Source: Pseudopyrenochaeta lycopersici
Lineage: Eukaryota; Ascomycota; Dothideomycetes; Pleosporales; Pseudopyrenochaetaceae
Direction of reading: 5' to 3'
Assembly: GCA_003313425.1 (NCBI GenBank)
Contig: NHZP01000001.1
Location: 1,984,001-2,048,000, forward strand
Length of the DNA stretch: 64,000 nucleotides
Part shown: one piece after another, positions 11,624-22,828 of the stretch
How the letters are laid out: each line of letters opens with the position of its first letter
Position numbering within the stretch: the first letter of the stretch is position 1
Position numbers and translations under genes: made by a program
The notes under the pieces: model-generated
Databases searched by the model: none
Told to the model about the DNA's origin: nothing
The model's input: only the letters and a program-made list of their open reading frames with translations

Positions 11624-11628
11624 TTATC
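11624..11628. repeat. Target-site duplication, left copy (TTATC)
   Basis: The five bases immediately before the left LTR read TTATC and match the five bases after the right LTR (17057-17061). A 5-bp duplication is the normal footprint of copia integrase and shows that the two LTRs belong to one insertion event. Confidence 0.85.
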
Positions 11629-11751
11629 TGTTAGCCAACACGGTTAGCTCCTCACGTGCTCTGTTATATAAGCATCCACAGGGTATATAGTTCCCTTGTG
11701 TCTCATTTGATAGGAATCAACCTAGTTCCTCCTGCCTGCTGCCCGCCAACA
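11629..11751 (+). repeat. Left LTR of Ty1/copia element (123 bp)
   Basis: Starts TGTTAGCCAACA and ends CCGCCAACA, with the usual TG...CA ends. By eye it is identical to the right LTR. It contains a TATA-like element (gttatataagc) near 11663-11673. Many CpA sites remain unmutated, unlike the element interior. Confidence 0.9.
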
Positions 11752-11761
11752 GTTATGAGCC
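11752..11761 (+). other. Primer-binding site matching initiator-tRNA anticodon region
   Basis: Directly after the left LTR the sequence reads gttatgagcc. It is complementary to GGCTCATAAC, the anticodon-loop region (CAU) of initiator tRNA-Met, rather than to a tRNA 3' end. This matches the half-tRNA priming known for copia and some fungal relatives. Confidence 0.6.
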
Positions 11762-13379
11762 TGGTTTACACCTCCTAAGCTACGCAACTCTGCACGAATA
11801 TAGCTTTAGACGTGTAACTAATAACAACTACGTTTACCTTTACCCGTTGTGTCTATTGATAGCTAGGTTAGCGTCAAAGACCTATATAGTTAACAAGTGT
11901 CGCTATTTAACCAGAACTGTTACTCTCTGCATAGAGATTAGTTTAGTAATTAATTACTAAGATTATAATATCGTATAATAACGTAGGAGTTACACAAGTG
12001 ACTGTTTTACTGGATAAACTAGCCAACTAGGAGTCGTGGTTCCAGCTATAACAAGAGAAAGCTGTCGTAGATGGTATTTAGAAGTACTACGACATCTTAA
12101 AACTAAAGGATAAGCTACTAAAGCTTAGAGAATTAACTAGACTGTTACCTAGTAATATATAGCTAGGAGTAACAGAGATTAGCTAGCTAGACGCAGCTAA
12201 AAAGGTATTATACAGTAATCTCCTTTAAGACTAGAGATATAAAAGAGCAGAGTATATAAAACTTAAGTAGAAGGATAGTAAGCTCCTTCTTAACATCAGC
12301 CGTACAATTGCTGCTTAACACCTTTACCTTATTAGTAGAAAAGATAAGGCGTATAATTAACTAGTTACTCTTAAGAAGCAGTTTACGCTAATAGCTGCCT
12401 TATAAAGTAGAGAGCTAACTATTAAATATTAAGCTCTGCAGGATAGTCTTTAGAGTTAAGATCTTAAGTAATAGCTTAATAACTAGATTTATATTACTAA
12501 CTAAGGCAGGGAGGCAGGTCTCCCTAAAACAATAGGTTATTAAGCTTAAGAGGATTTCCTAATATCTATTAGGACGATTGCCCCTAAATAGGCCGTATCG
12601 TCGCACTATAACCTTATTAAAAAGGAGACCCTAGATAAGATAAATAAGATTTAACCTCTAGCAGACTATATAGCTTAGTTCAGGGTCTATTATTAATAAA
12701 TTAGGCCTAGTACAACGTTGTTTAGCATGTTTATAATACTCAGTATTTTAAACAAAATAGACTAGAAGAACCAGAAGGACCAGAAGGAGCAGAGATTATT
12801 AAAATTAGCTCATAAGCTAGAATATCTCTGCGGAGGTATATATTAGTACAGGGAGTGCTAGTACCTGTTTCTAGATTATCTAAAGAGACTAGAGAGCTTT
12901 TAACCTATTAAAGCTATATAAAATAAGATAGTTAAGGCCTTAAAGAACCTAGAGCAGGTTAAAAGGATTAATAAGCTCCTTGCTTGTTACAGCAAAAAAA
13001 TTAAGGGCGTGGATAAGCTAATAAGCCTTAACAGTGGAAAGGAGAGCTAAGGGGGCAGTTTTGCGACCTACAGCTCCTTCTCCGTCACTCAGGTGCAACC
13101 AAAAACCCTGCCAACGATTATTAATTAATAGATCCTTAACCTAGGCTCAAACATCTATATATATAATTTAAGGAGGTTTAGCTGGCGAGAGACAAGGCAG
13201 GCGACAGCTTAGGAAACAGTGCTTACAGGAGACTTAAGTCTAGCAATATAGGCCTAGGGAGAGGTTGTATTCAAAGTTAATTAACTATCTAGAATAAGTT
13301 AGATTAAGCTGACTAATATAGCCCTTATAGAAGGCTTCTTTATAAACGTTGTAAGCCTCTTAAGATACTGAGAAATAGG

Positions 13380-16300
13380 CATTTAGTTCAACTTAGGACG
13401 AGATGTCATATACAAGCAGCATCCGTCAAACGTCACATGCCTACTTAGGTATAGAGAAGGACACTAGATCGTTGATGCTGACGAGAACAATTGTCTAGCA
13501 CTAAGTAGCTTTATAACAGCTCTTTAACGAGCGTATAAGGTCTTACGGGAAGATCGACGTCTAATTACCGCATCTTATGTTGAAGCTTATAAGATGTTTA
13601 CACACGCGAGTAAGGAGGCAATTAATTACTTAAATGTGAACGTACGAGGAATCAACCTTAAGCAAGGAGCTCGAGCACCGCAGCTGTAAGAATGCGAGAC
13701 CTGCATTAAGTCAAAGTCGACAGCTTAGGTTAGCAGGCGTTAATTAGACGATTAAGCTATAAGGCCTTTCTATAGGATTGTAGTTAATCTTGTATAGCTG
13801 ATCCTAACAGGAGAAATATGCTATAATAGAGATCGTTACCTCCTGCATGCTGTATGCGAGTTCTTAAGGTGGTATAAGGCGACGACTCTTGCTAATAAAA
13901 TACTACCTGTCGTAATAGCAGCGTTGCGAGCGCTGATAAACAAGATTAAACGCTAGCATGGATATACTATTGTTGTCCTTAAGGTTAACAGTAATCGCGG
14001 ATATAGCTTACAGCTCTATAAGATCGCGAGGCAGGCTGGCCTTAAGGTTAAGCTTTAAGCCCCTAACACGCCTAAACAGCTAGGAGCTGCAGAGTAAGCA
14101 GGAAACGTGATTATAACAAGAGCAAGATTACTTCGAATTAAGGCAGGACTGCTAAAGTCGCTGTTAAATGAGCTAGCAGTTACAGCAGCTTAAATCGTTA
14201 ATGTCACGCCTACTAAGTTAATCGCATGGAAGACGCTATATAAGCTAGTCTATAGTAGGCAGCCTTTAGTTGCCTACTTTTCATAGATAGGCTGCAAAGC
14301 CTATATCCTAAATAAGAAGCTAAAGAAAGTAGATAAGCTTAAGTCTCGTACATTTATAGGATACCTTACAGGGTATAACTTAATGAATATCTTCTGCATC
14401 TAGCTGCTAAAGAAGAGCTAGGTGATACGCGTAAGAGACGTGATATTTTAGAAGAACAGCCTTTTTAACGACTATAAGAAAGCTAAGAGAGAAGCTATTG
14501 TACGAGAAGATATTAACTATCTTAACATACCTTAGGTATAGGAGATAGAGGCTAATTAAGAGATACTGCAGAACTAGAGGTATTAGCTTAACGATAAGAT
14601 AGCTCGTTCTACAGAGATAGCTGAAAATAATATAGTAGTAGAGTTCTATAAGGACTAGGGCTTTCTACTAATACTAGAACTATTAGATCGTAGTACTGTA
14701 CTACCTTAATAGGAGGCAGGCGACGATAGAGAATTAGGCTGAGCTATAGAGCTGGTAGAATAAGTTAGTGCTGAAGATTAAGGCACTAAGGAACAGGTTT
14801 AAGAACAGCTGCTTAATGAGCTGCAGACACATTATAAGGATGACACGTCTACAGTTATAAGTAGACCAGACGGACTAAGTAGGCCAGATAGACTACTTAG
14901 GCTAGCTGCAACAGGCAGGCAAGGCCGACTATAAAAGCTACTATCTAAGTGGCCTAGAGGATGGAGTAATACAGACGACTATATACTAGATTGTTAGTAA
15001 AATAATGTACTAAAGATAGCTAATCCTACTGTTAGAAGTAGTAGCAACATTATAGAAGGGAAGAGAGCTAGGAGGCTAGCTAACCAGGCCCTAGCTACAT
15101 ACTACAGAGTATTCGCAGTAGCATTGAATCTAACAGCTCCTTTGAAGCTCGCAGGTAAGATGCCTAGGTTAAGGCTACATTGTGACTAACTGCCAGAGCC
15201 GCTAAAGTGATGGAAGGAAGTAAAGGATTATCTATTTAGTGCTAAGTTTAGAGAGGCAGCATAAGCAGAGCTTAATAGCTGCTAGTTAAAAGATTACTTT
15301 AAGCGTACGGAGGTCACTGTAATGACAGCAGATGCTAAGGTTCTACCCTTAATATAGGTATTCTTATATAAGTTTAACGAAGATAGGTACCTATATAAGT
15401 TTAAGGCGCGTATATACGTATAAGGAGACCTGCAGGAGGTATAGGGTAAGACGTATACTGCAACGTTAGCTATTAAGGTCTTTTAATCTCTTATAGTATT
15501 AGCAGCAGCATTTAACTTAAAGATATTTTAGTTTAACGCCCTAAACGCCTTTCTTAACGCTTAACTACTACGTAAGATATACTATTATACGCCTAAAGGG
15601 TTTATAGATAAGTTTAGTAAGCTTCTTAAGCTTTAGCGAGCGCTCTATAGCCTTAAGGAAGTACTACTACTATAGTACTAGGAGCTTTTATTAACCTTAA
15701 AGAAGCTTAGGTTAAGGCCTGTGCTAGGAGCACCGTGCCTATACACGAACGACTGTCTAATTATCTTTTTCTATATAGACGATATCGTCGTCCTTGTCCA
15801 TCTGCTTAATATAAGCTACTACTAGACGTTTAAGTAATAGATGCTTAGAACGTACGAGATCCGTAAGCTAGGCGAGCTGAATTAGTTCCTTAGCATCCGT
15901 GTAATCCGCGAGGAGCTTACTTAATTAATCTACCTAGTATAGGACTTATTTATTAATAAGATTGTAGCGAAATTTGATCTTAAGGGAAATACAAGATACC
16001 CAGATGTGCCACTAAGGGATAACGTCCTCTTGCCTTCAACAGAGGAACTAAGTGCTGCTTGAACATAAAAGTATCAGCAGCTAGTTGGATTACTAGCGTA
16101 TATCTTAACCTCGACGCGACTAGACGTCGCGAGAGCGCACTTAATCCTTGCACGCTACCTATAGAATCTAGGGCAAAAACACCTGCACGCTGCTAACTAT
16201 GTGTGGAGATACCTAATAGGCATAAAGCACCTAGCTATTCAAGCGTTAGGGGACATCTAGCACAGCATAACTAGCATTACATTACTAGCTTAGTAGGAGC

Positions 16301-16866
16301 TAGACTAAGAACCTCTCTTTTATAGTGCATTAGATGCAGCCTTCGTAGATAAGCCTAAAACTCGCTAAAGCTCTTAAGGCTATATCTTTAAACTATATAG
16401 ACTGCCTATTAACTAGAAGGCAACAGTCTAACAATTAGTTATAAAATTAACTACTAAGGCTGAGCTACTATCTCTATCCCTTACAGGATTAGAGATAGAA
16501 TAGTAGCAACGCTTCTTTTAAGCTATTTAATTTAACCCTGAGTTTACACTAGCACTGTAGTGTGATAACCAGCAGACTGTCTTAATCGTGACAAAGGCAG
16601 CTGATAAGCTTCAGACGAAGCTGAAGCATGTGGACGTACATCATCATTGGTTACGTCAGGAGGTAGCAGAAGGCAGACTGCAGGTAGACTGGAAGGCTAC
16701 TACAGAGATGCTAGCTAATAGCCTTACAAAGATCCTTAGTCGACAGAAGCACGCTGACTTCGTACGCCAGCTAGGACTAAGTGACCTATCAAGGATTCGA
16801 GAGGAATCAGAGAGTACTGCTCTCAGTCTGCAGGACCTGGGGGGGTGGGACTACCAACTACAGTAG
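13380..16866 (+). pseudogene. Decayed copia pol region (integrase, RT, RNase H)
   Basis: Integrase-associated sequence is seen about 13600-14460, where a block reading EAINYLNVNVRGINLKQG marks the pre-integrase region. Reverse transcriptase covers about 15340-15930 (FKARIYV, ALNAFLNA and FFYIDDIVVL-type boxes), and RNase H about 16320-16866. Stops occur throughout until about 16580. From 16588 to 16866 the frame is open and well preserved, carrying HVDVHHHWLRQEV and ANSLTKILSRQKHADFVRQL, the conserved copia C-terminus. Upstream sequence (about 11760-13380) should hold gag and protease, but is too decayed to place domain limits. Confidence 0.8.
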
Positions 16867-16924
16867 AGGCAGACGCTTAAGGACACTCATTTACAGCTTT
16901 CGTTGCTCTTCATTCACTCAAGCT

Positions 16925-16931
16925 GGGGGGG
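16925..16931 (+). other. Polypurine tract of copia element
   Basis: A run of seven G within agctgggggggtg directly precedes the right LTR and is the expected site for plus-strand priming. Confidence 0.6.
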
Positions 16932-16933
16932 TG

Positions 16934-17056
16934 TGTTAGCCAACACGGTTAGCTCCTCACGTGCTCTGTTATATAAGCATCCACAGGGTATATAGTTCCC
17001 TTGTGTCTCATTTGATAGGAATCAACCTAGTTCCTCCTGCCTGCTGCCCGCCAACA
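16934..17056 (+). repeat. Right LTR of Ty1/copia element (123 bp)
   Basis: Same length and, by eye, the same sequence as the left LTR, from TGTTAGCC to CCAACA, followed by the right target duplication. Confidence 0.9.
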
Positions 17057-17061
17057 TTATC
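17057..17061. repeat. Target-site duplication, right copy (TTATC)
   Basis: Matches 11624-11628 exactly and marks the right junction of the copia insertion. Confidence 0.85.
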
Positions 17062-18887
17062 AGTCCACAATGAGCTGCTTGATAACATTTCGAGTGGTGA
17101 ACGAAGTGTATCTTATAGTCTTAAGAGACACTCACGTGCAGAATCGCTCGACAATTTGCTCCCACATGATGAATTATTCCAAATGTTTTTCGGACACATT
17201 TTGCTCAGCTCATGTCCCTAAATGCGCTGATTATGCATCACAAGCGCCAGGGGCTGAGTGGCTTGCTATAAGTGTTGACGGCCAACTTGCAGTTCAGCTG
17301 ATAGTATCATGGGCTAGAGTGCCCGAGAAGGTTCTTTCCTGTTTTCATGATATGATTGAGATGAATGGCGCAGCTGAGATGTATGAGACTGCTCAGCCGT
17401 GTGTCCCAGCTGAAGCACGCGGTTCAGTATTGTATTGACTGTTCTGGAAGCTCTAACAGAAAATTCTCAATATGCCTCGCTTGCGAAAGTGTAATACGCA
17501 GTCATTCTTACTTCTAGGATTTAGGAGAGCCATTTTAGGATGCGGTTCATAAAAGTAAACTACGTGGGGTATGATTTTTTTTGGTGTATTCGTTAATAAG
17601 GCGGAGTCTACGAATCCCCAAACAAATTATTAAGTAAGTGTACCTAAGTAAGTCGCTAAAACGGCTTTCAGGTTCATCACTGTAATGCGCGATCTGGTAT
17701 CCTGCGGGAAGATCTAGCGGTAGAAATACAGCCGGCAACATGGGGTGATTATGGTAGGTTATGACAGCCAACATAAGCTTTCCAAGGATCTTCGCGCAGA
17801 AGCCCGAGAAGCTTGTGTCTGAAGCGCTTCAAGACAAGCGAGTGGCACTTAAGATAAGATCCTGTAAGCTTTTCAGTCTTATTCTTAATGTTAGCCACAA
17901 TTGGTGCATACGTGCGGGGTATCGCACGGCCTCGCTTCTCTATCTGCGAATCGAATCTCAGAACCTCCACACGACATCTGCGTGATACTCAAAACGAGCC
18001 TAGTCGTAGCACATAGCATTTAGGACCCGTCTGGATCTGGCACTTGCTGTACGCGAGGGATTCCAGCTACGCCACATCACATCATATCACATTGACTATG
18101 CTTCGCTCAGCATAATCACATTGGAAAGGCCATAGGCTAAGCAGGCCGCTTGCGTCGTAAAGGTTGGTCCATTGTCGAATGTAGATACGGCAGAGCATGT
18201 ACTGTTGCGTCATTATTGGGTTGCGTTTTTCGCACCTAGGCTTGGACATAGCCCAATTAACTTTATCCAGTAGGGGCGCATTTGACTGATCATCCGATAA
18301 GGACGAACCTTGAATTAGCCCTACTCTACATCATACTGAGACTGTATTGTGAATTATTCTGGAGAGTTGCCGGTCTTACCTATATCTAAATGCAAAGGCA
18401 CTTTTCACAAGTACCTTGATATGTGTGCTTGACGGCCATTGCGCTGAAGCTGAAATTGTGAATGTTAAGATTTACTTTGTTCTTTTGGGGCAACTTCCAA
18501 GCTGAGCTTCGCACCACTCCATAACTGCTGAAACACTGACGAAATTTAGAAAACTCGGGTGGTTATGTGAGATCTTTCACCTTCACAGCAAGAAAAATTG
18601 TTAATCCTCCTCGAAGCCTCGACTTCTGCTCTTGAAGCCAATACCGTAGGAATTGAGGGCAAATCCTAGCTTTATATACACGAAAACAGGCTGGTAATGG
18701 GTACGCCACCGACGTAAAGTCCGGCTCCACGCGCTCTGTTCGACCTCCTCAATTTTTTCGTCTCAAAATTCGTCACGATAAAGAGGGGAAGGCGTTTCTG
18801 TCAGCACCCAACGGCCGAAAAGTTATCTTGGCCGTGGACAAACAGTCGTACGCGTAGTTCCATGTTAGAAGGCTCACTTCGCGGTAT
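17062..18887. other. Gene-free stretch right of the retrotransposon
   Basis: About 1.8 kb with no supportable gene. The part next to 17061 was originally continuous with 11628 and would have been the upstream region of the lectin-like gene; a TATA-like ctataagata (minus strand) lies at about 17108-17117. A plus-strand open frame at 17070-17438 has no family features. The rest precedes the 3' end of the NACHT gene. Confidence 0.4.
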
Positions 18888-21800
18888 TCAAATGAAGCCC
18901 ATGAGTTTCAACCAGCCATCTCTCCTGTGCGGTGGGAGATAACGCGACAAATTCGATTCCGGTTGAGCGAGCTCTTTGTGTACGTCAGAAATGATGAAAG
19001 ACGGCCATTGGGGCCATTGAAAGGCAGTAAAAGTTGTGCCCTTCTCAAAACCTTTTGCAGTGGTCCAGATGATATTCATCGAAAGATCTGTATTTTTACG
19101 GCTCTGTATGAGATCATGGTAATAGGGAGCAAGGCAGTTGAACAACTCAGGGAGGCCTCGCTCGATCGCCCACGTGAAACCATGTATACCATCTCTTTCG
19201 AATGCCTCCACGTCAAAGAATTTCCCCGACGATCCTAGACAGATGGTTATATTATCAGGTACAGTTTTGATAAGATCCGGGGTCGAGGAGTTGTATGGGG
19301 CTAATATCTCAAGTTGCGCAGCGATGGTACACAACTCCTCCGCACGCACAACTAGGTCCATTTCTTGCAGACTCTCGAGACGATGCTGGGTTTCTGCGGT
19401 ACCATATGTTGTATCTGACCAGTCAAGAGGTTCGAAAACCGGAGAAGCTCCAGGAAACGTGTTTTGGACCACGTTGGCAATCTGTTTCAACAGACTCGGA
19501 CGACACCAATTCAAGAGTATGATAGCAAAGAGCACGTGGAGTACGGAAGGGGAGGCCTTCGAAATCATGCTCAGCCCTTCATTCATCCATGCATGTATTG
19601 CTGGAAGACATTGGTCGAGGGCGTAAAACAGCTCCCATCTATCTTTAGAAGAGCATTCACCATGAAGCGTTTGAAGTGAGAGAAGCTCCAATATCACGTT
19701 GCTTCTTGTGTGACCGTCGCGAATCATTGCAATAAGTATGACCGTGAGCTTTTGATGGTCACGGATATAGTAGTGGACGAGACATCGGAAGAGATTCATG
19801 TTGTCGGTCTGGAGAGCGAGTATTATGGCCTCTTGGAAGGAATCGTCCAATAGGGTCCCACGTTGATCCACCCAACGTCGAAACTCCAATTTGAAAATAT
19901 CCAGCACTCTGTAAAGTCTACGGTCATCGTGATGACGGTCCTTATTGAGATCGTGAGCAACATATGTGATCAAAGCGCCGCTCCAAAAACCCATGTGAGA
20001 TTGCTGTGAGGGCCTCTTGGCAGCTGTTAGGCGGACAAAAGTCAAGAGTTCGAGATGGGCACTTTCTTGCCCCTGCCAATGGCTTTTAAGTCCCTGATCA
20101 ACCTGCTCTTGCTCAACAAAAAGCTGGTAAGCCTTCAGCTTGTCATGCTCGACGAGGGCCATGAGGGAGCTAATTCCGTATCTTACAGCCCACGAGTAGA
20201 GCAACATGTGTTCCGTCGACCATTGCAGGTTGAAAGAATCCCCGAAAATGCTAATTTCAGATGCTAACCGTTTCCGAATTACAGCTTCGACTTCGCTGAC
20301 CTTGTCCTGCTGATCTTGTTCGAACCATGGACGAAAGTTGAACGCCAGCTGATGGCTTTTGACGACATGCTTGAATGTCGCCCAGGACCACGATTGTTCG
20401 TTTAGACTAGCAGTATGGAATGCCCACCAAGTCACAATATAGTCGAGCATAACGTATTTCCGAATGAGGCTATCTGTAGGCCTGGTGATTGAAGGAAGCT
20501 TCAACAAGAGCTGGCTGGCTGGTGTCGTTCGTGAGGCTCCGCGTAGCCCTCGGGACCATGAAAGTAAGCTTCGAATTGGTGTTGCCAGAGGCACATTATT
20601 CCAGACAATGGTCTCAGCCTGATTTTGTTCCACACTGATGATTTCGGGCGTTTTGACGATCTGCGTTTCGAAATCAGAGAATGAAAGGTAAGCAACGCAA
20701 ATCTCGGCGATGTATTCATTCACTAGTTGCGGACTGAAGCAAATCCCTTCGCAGACCTCGTTCCATCCTGGTGAAAATAAGAACTGCTGGACTGTATGAT
20801 GTGCGAAAGTTATGGTAGAATTCGTCTCGTTGTGGACGACGAGGTTACTGCAGCAAGCAATCAGCCTGTCTCCACCACTGGTGACTGTCCGGTCGGCGTG
20901 TAAGAAAAGATCTTCCTTTTCCAGCCCTACGGCTTCCTCAAGCTCATCAATACGTAGAGGACGGCGGGCACCTGCAATCCATCGAAAGACTTTGAGCATC
21001 ATGTCGAACTTGGTCGTCCCTCCAGAAGAGGACCGAACTTTCCGAATAATTCTCGAATATGTTTCTTCGACGTCTTTTGGAAGATTACTGATAGTGGCGC
21101 GGACAGATTTCTCAGTCAATGCGTCTGCGATATCAAACAGTTGAAACTTAGCCCAGAGGAACCTTGTTTGATTAGCCAATCACTCCATCCTGCGCCCTCA
21201 AGGGAGCCACAATATGAATCCGAAACTTACATTTCGTCGGCACCTGTGAGTAAAGCAGCGATCACATCACGTTTCAAACGAGCATCCTCGAGTAGCGGAT
21301 TCTGCGTTTTAATGATGAAGTCTATCCGCTCTTCAACAAATAGTCGTACGTCTGCGCCTACAGATTCCTTAGACGAGTGGATGAATTTCTGCTTCTTCAG
21401 GGCCTTCTTAATGATGTATTCTTCTCCGCGACTTGTAACAAATATCTTCACCACAATAGATTTGTCCTGCAGGAGAGTGTCAATCATCCCTAAAATAATT
21501 GACTGAACTTCCGTATTAAGCTGATCCAGCCCATCTATGATTAAGTAAGTCTTGTCAAAGTCCTGAAATAAGTCCGAAAGATACTGTAAACAAGTTCCAA
21601 AGTTTGGCATCATCGTACTTCCGTTATGTGGACCGTCAAAGCTTTCAGAGAACCGGTCGAGAGGCATACGCTCAAGTACCTGTTTAATAATGGATGCCAC
21701 TAAGTAATTGGGATTCAGCGAAAGAGTATCCGCAAAGTCGCAATAATAATAAACGACCAGAGTCGAGGGGGCGGTTGATTTATGCATCAAGTCGTCTACG

Positions 21801-22828
21801 AGGCTTGAGGCCAGAACAGATTTGCCTGATCCTGGAATGCCATAGTAGCACAGACAATCAGATGCCTGCGAATTATACCATGAGAGATACTGTGGGGTTG
21901 TCTGGAACCATTTATTTGTACCAGGATGCCTGAGTGCAGACAGTTTTGCGTGCATACTTGCGTAGTCCACGGCGGGCAATGCTGTAAGGATCTCATGCCG
22001 CCTCTGGAGTTTTGCGCTTCGGAGTTGAAGCGCACGGGTAGCCTTTTGCACTTCCCTGTTCCGACCAGACTCAATTTTATACGCAAGGTCTGCCTCCCGT
22101 TCAACTCGCTTACAATGCTTGCGGAACATTTCCATGTACAGCTCGAACTCCCGTCGAAAAGGCTTCCACGCACCCTTGAGTATGATTGATAGCGGAACTG
22201 ACCGTCTTAGAATTATTCCTGTAGACAAAAGTAGCGTGTGCTGACTCACTCAATGACCGTTTTGCTTGTGTAAAAAAGTTTTTAGCCAAAACGCAGAAAT
22301 TGAGTACATCAAGGAATACATCCGCTAGAGCAACGAGGAGTCGTTCATGGTTCTTGAATAACAATTGATAGATACGGAAACGTGGCAACACGTCGCCGAT
22401 TTGTGCCAGCATTTCTACAATGTTTTCTTGGAACTTGCCAGCCTCCCTCGAGATCTATTCAGCGCATTAGCTTGTACTGTAGGGTGTCATGCCATTATAT
22501 ACGCTTCAATCAGGCTTACGTGCAAGAGTACTCTAATGCTTCCCCAAATTGGGCACATGATCAGCCCATAAGTGTTCGAATAGACATCCATTGCTTGCCC
22601 GTATTCGCTGATAGCGTCAGCGAGAGAAGAAAGGCGTTCCTGCCTTAACCAGCTCTTATGGTCTTGTGCATGCTTCTTTTGGGCTACGCTTGTATCATAG
22701 AAGACATTTTCGAGAGTTGCGCTATTGAACCTGGCTGCATCTTGAGGCGACAAGCCTTCAAGAAATCTGGCCTTGGCAGCTTCCCAGGGCTGCGTTGGGA
22801 CGGGCACCGTTGTGCGAATTCTATGCAT
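18888..22828 (-). CDS. NACHT-domain NLR-type protein
   Basis: Four exons (22828-22520, 22433-22250, 22197-21231, 21162-18888) encode about 1244 aa. The second intron (22198-22249) has a less certain acceptor. The N-terminal 170 residues (VYSNTYGLIMCPIWGSIRVLL, then an IGDVLPRFRIYQLLF segment) match the helical domain found before NACHT in many fungal NLRs. The NACHT core has the P-loop YYGIPGSGKSVLASSL at about 280-294, Walker B TYLIIDGLDQL at about 380-390 and a sensor-like KIFVTSRGEE. A winged-helix-like region (GARRPLRIDELEEAVGL) follows. The last 600 residues are helical with no recognisable ANK, WD or TPR repeats. Fungal NLRs act as cytosolic receptors in non-self recognition. It is arranged head-to-head with the HET-NB-ARC-TPR gene. 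Confidence 0.82.

Larger units (their letters stand above)
11629..17056 (+). mobile_element. Ty1/copia LTR retrotransposon, interior decayed by RIP-like mutation
   Basis: A complete 5.4-kb element: two 123-bp LTRs, a primer-binding site, a polypurine tract and a 5-bp duplication. The interior reads as a copia polyprotein in the order gag, protease/pre-integrase, integrase, reverse transcriptase, RNase H, but almost every line has several TAG/TAA codons. These are mostly explained by CAG or CAA (Gln) to TAG/TAA, and TGG (Trp) to TAG, that is CpA-to-TpA changes on either strand, the hallmark of RIP. Recognisable pieces include a YIDD reverse transcriptase box near 15772-15783 and the terminal RNase H segment. 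The order IN before RT defines copia rather than gypsy. The element cannot code for its own mobility. Confidence 0.92.

Noticed and set aside
17070..17438. Plus-strand open frame right of the copia element
   Set aside because: No family likeness; it begins at the insertion scar inside what was the lectin gene's upstream DNA.
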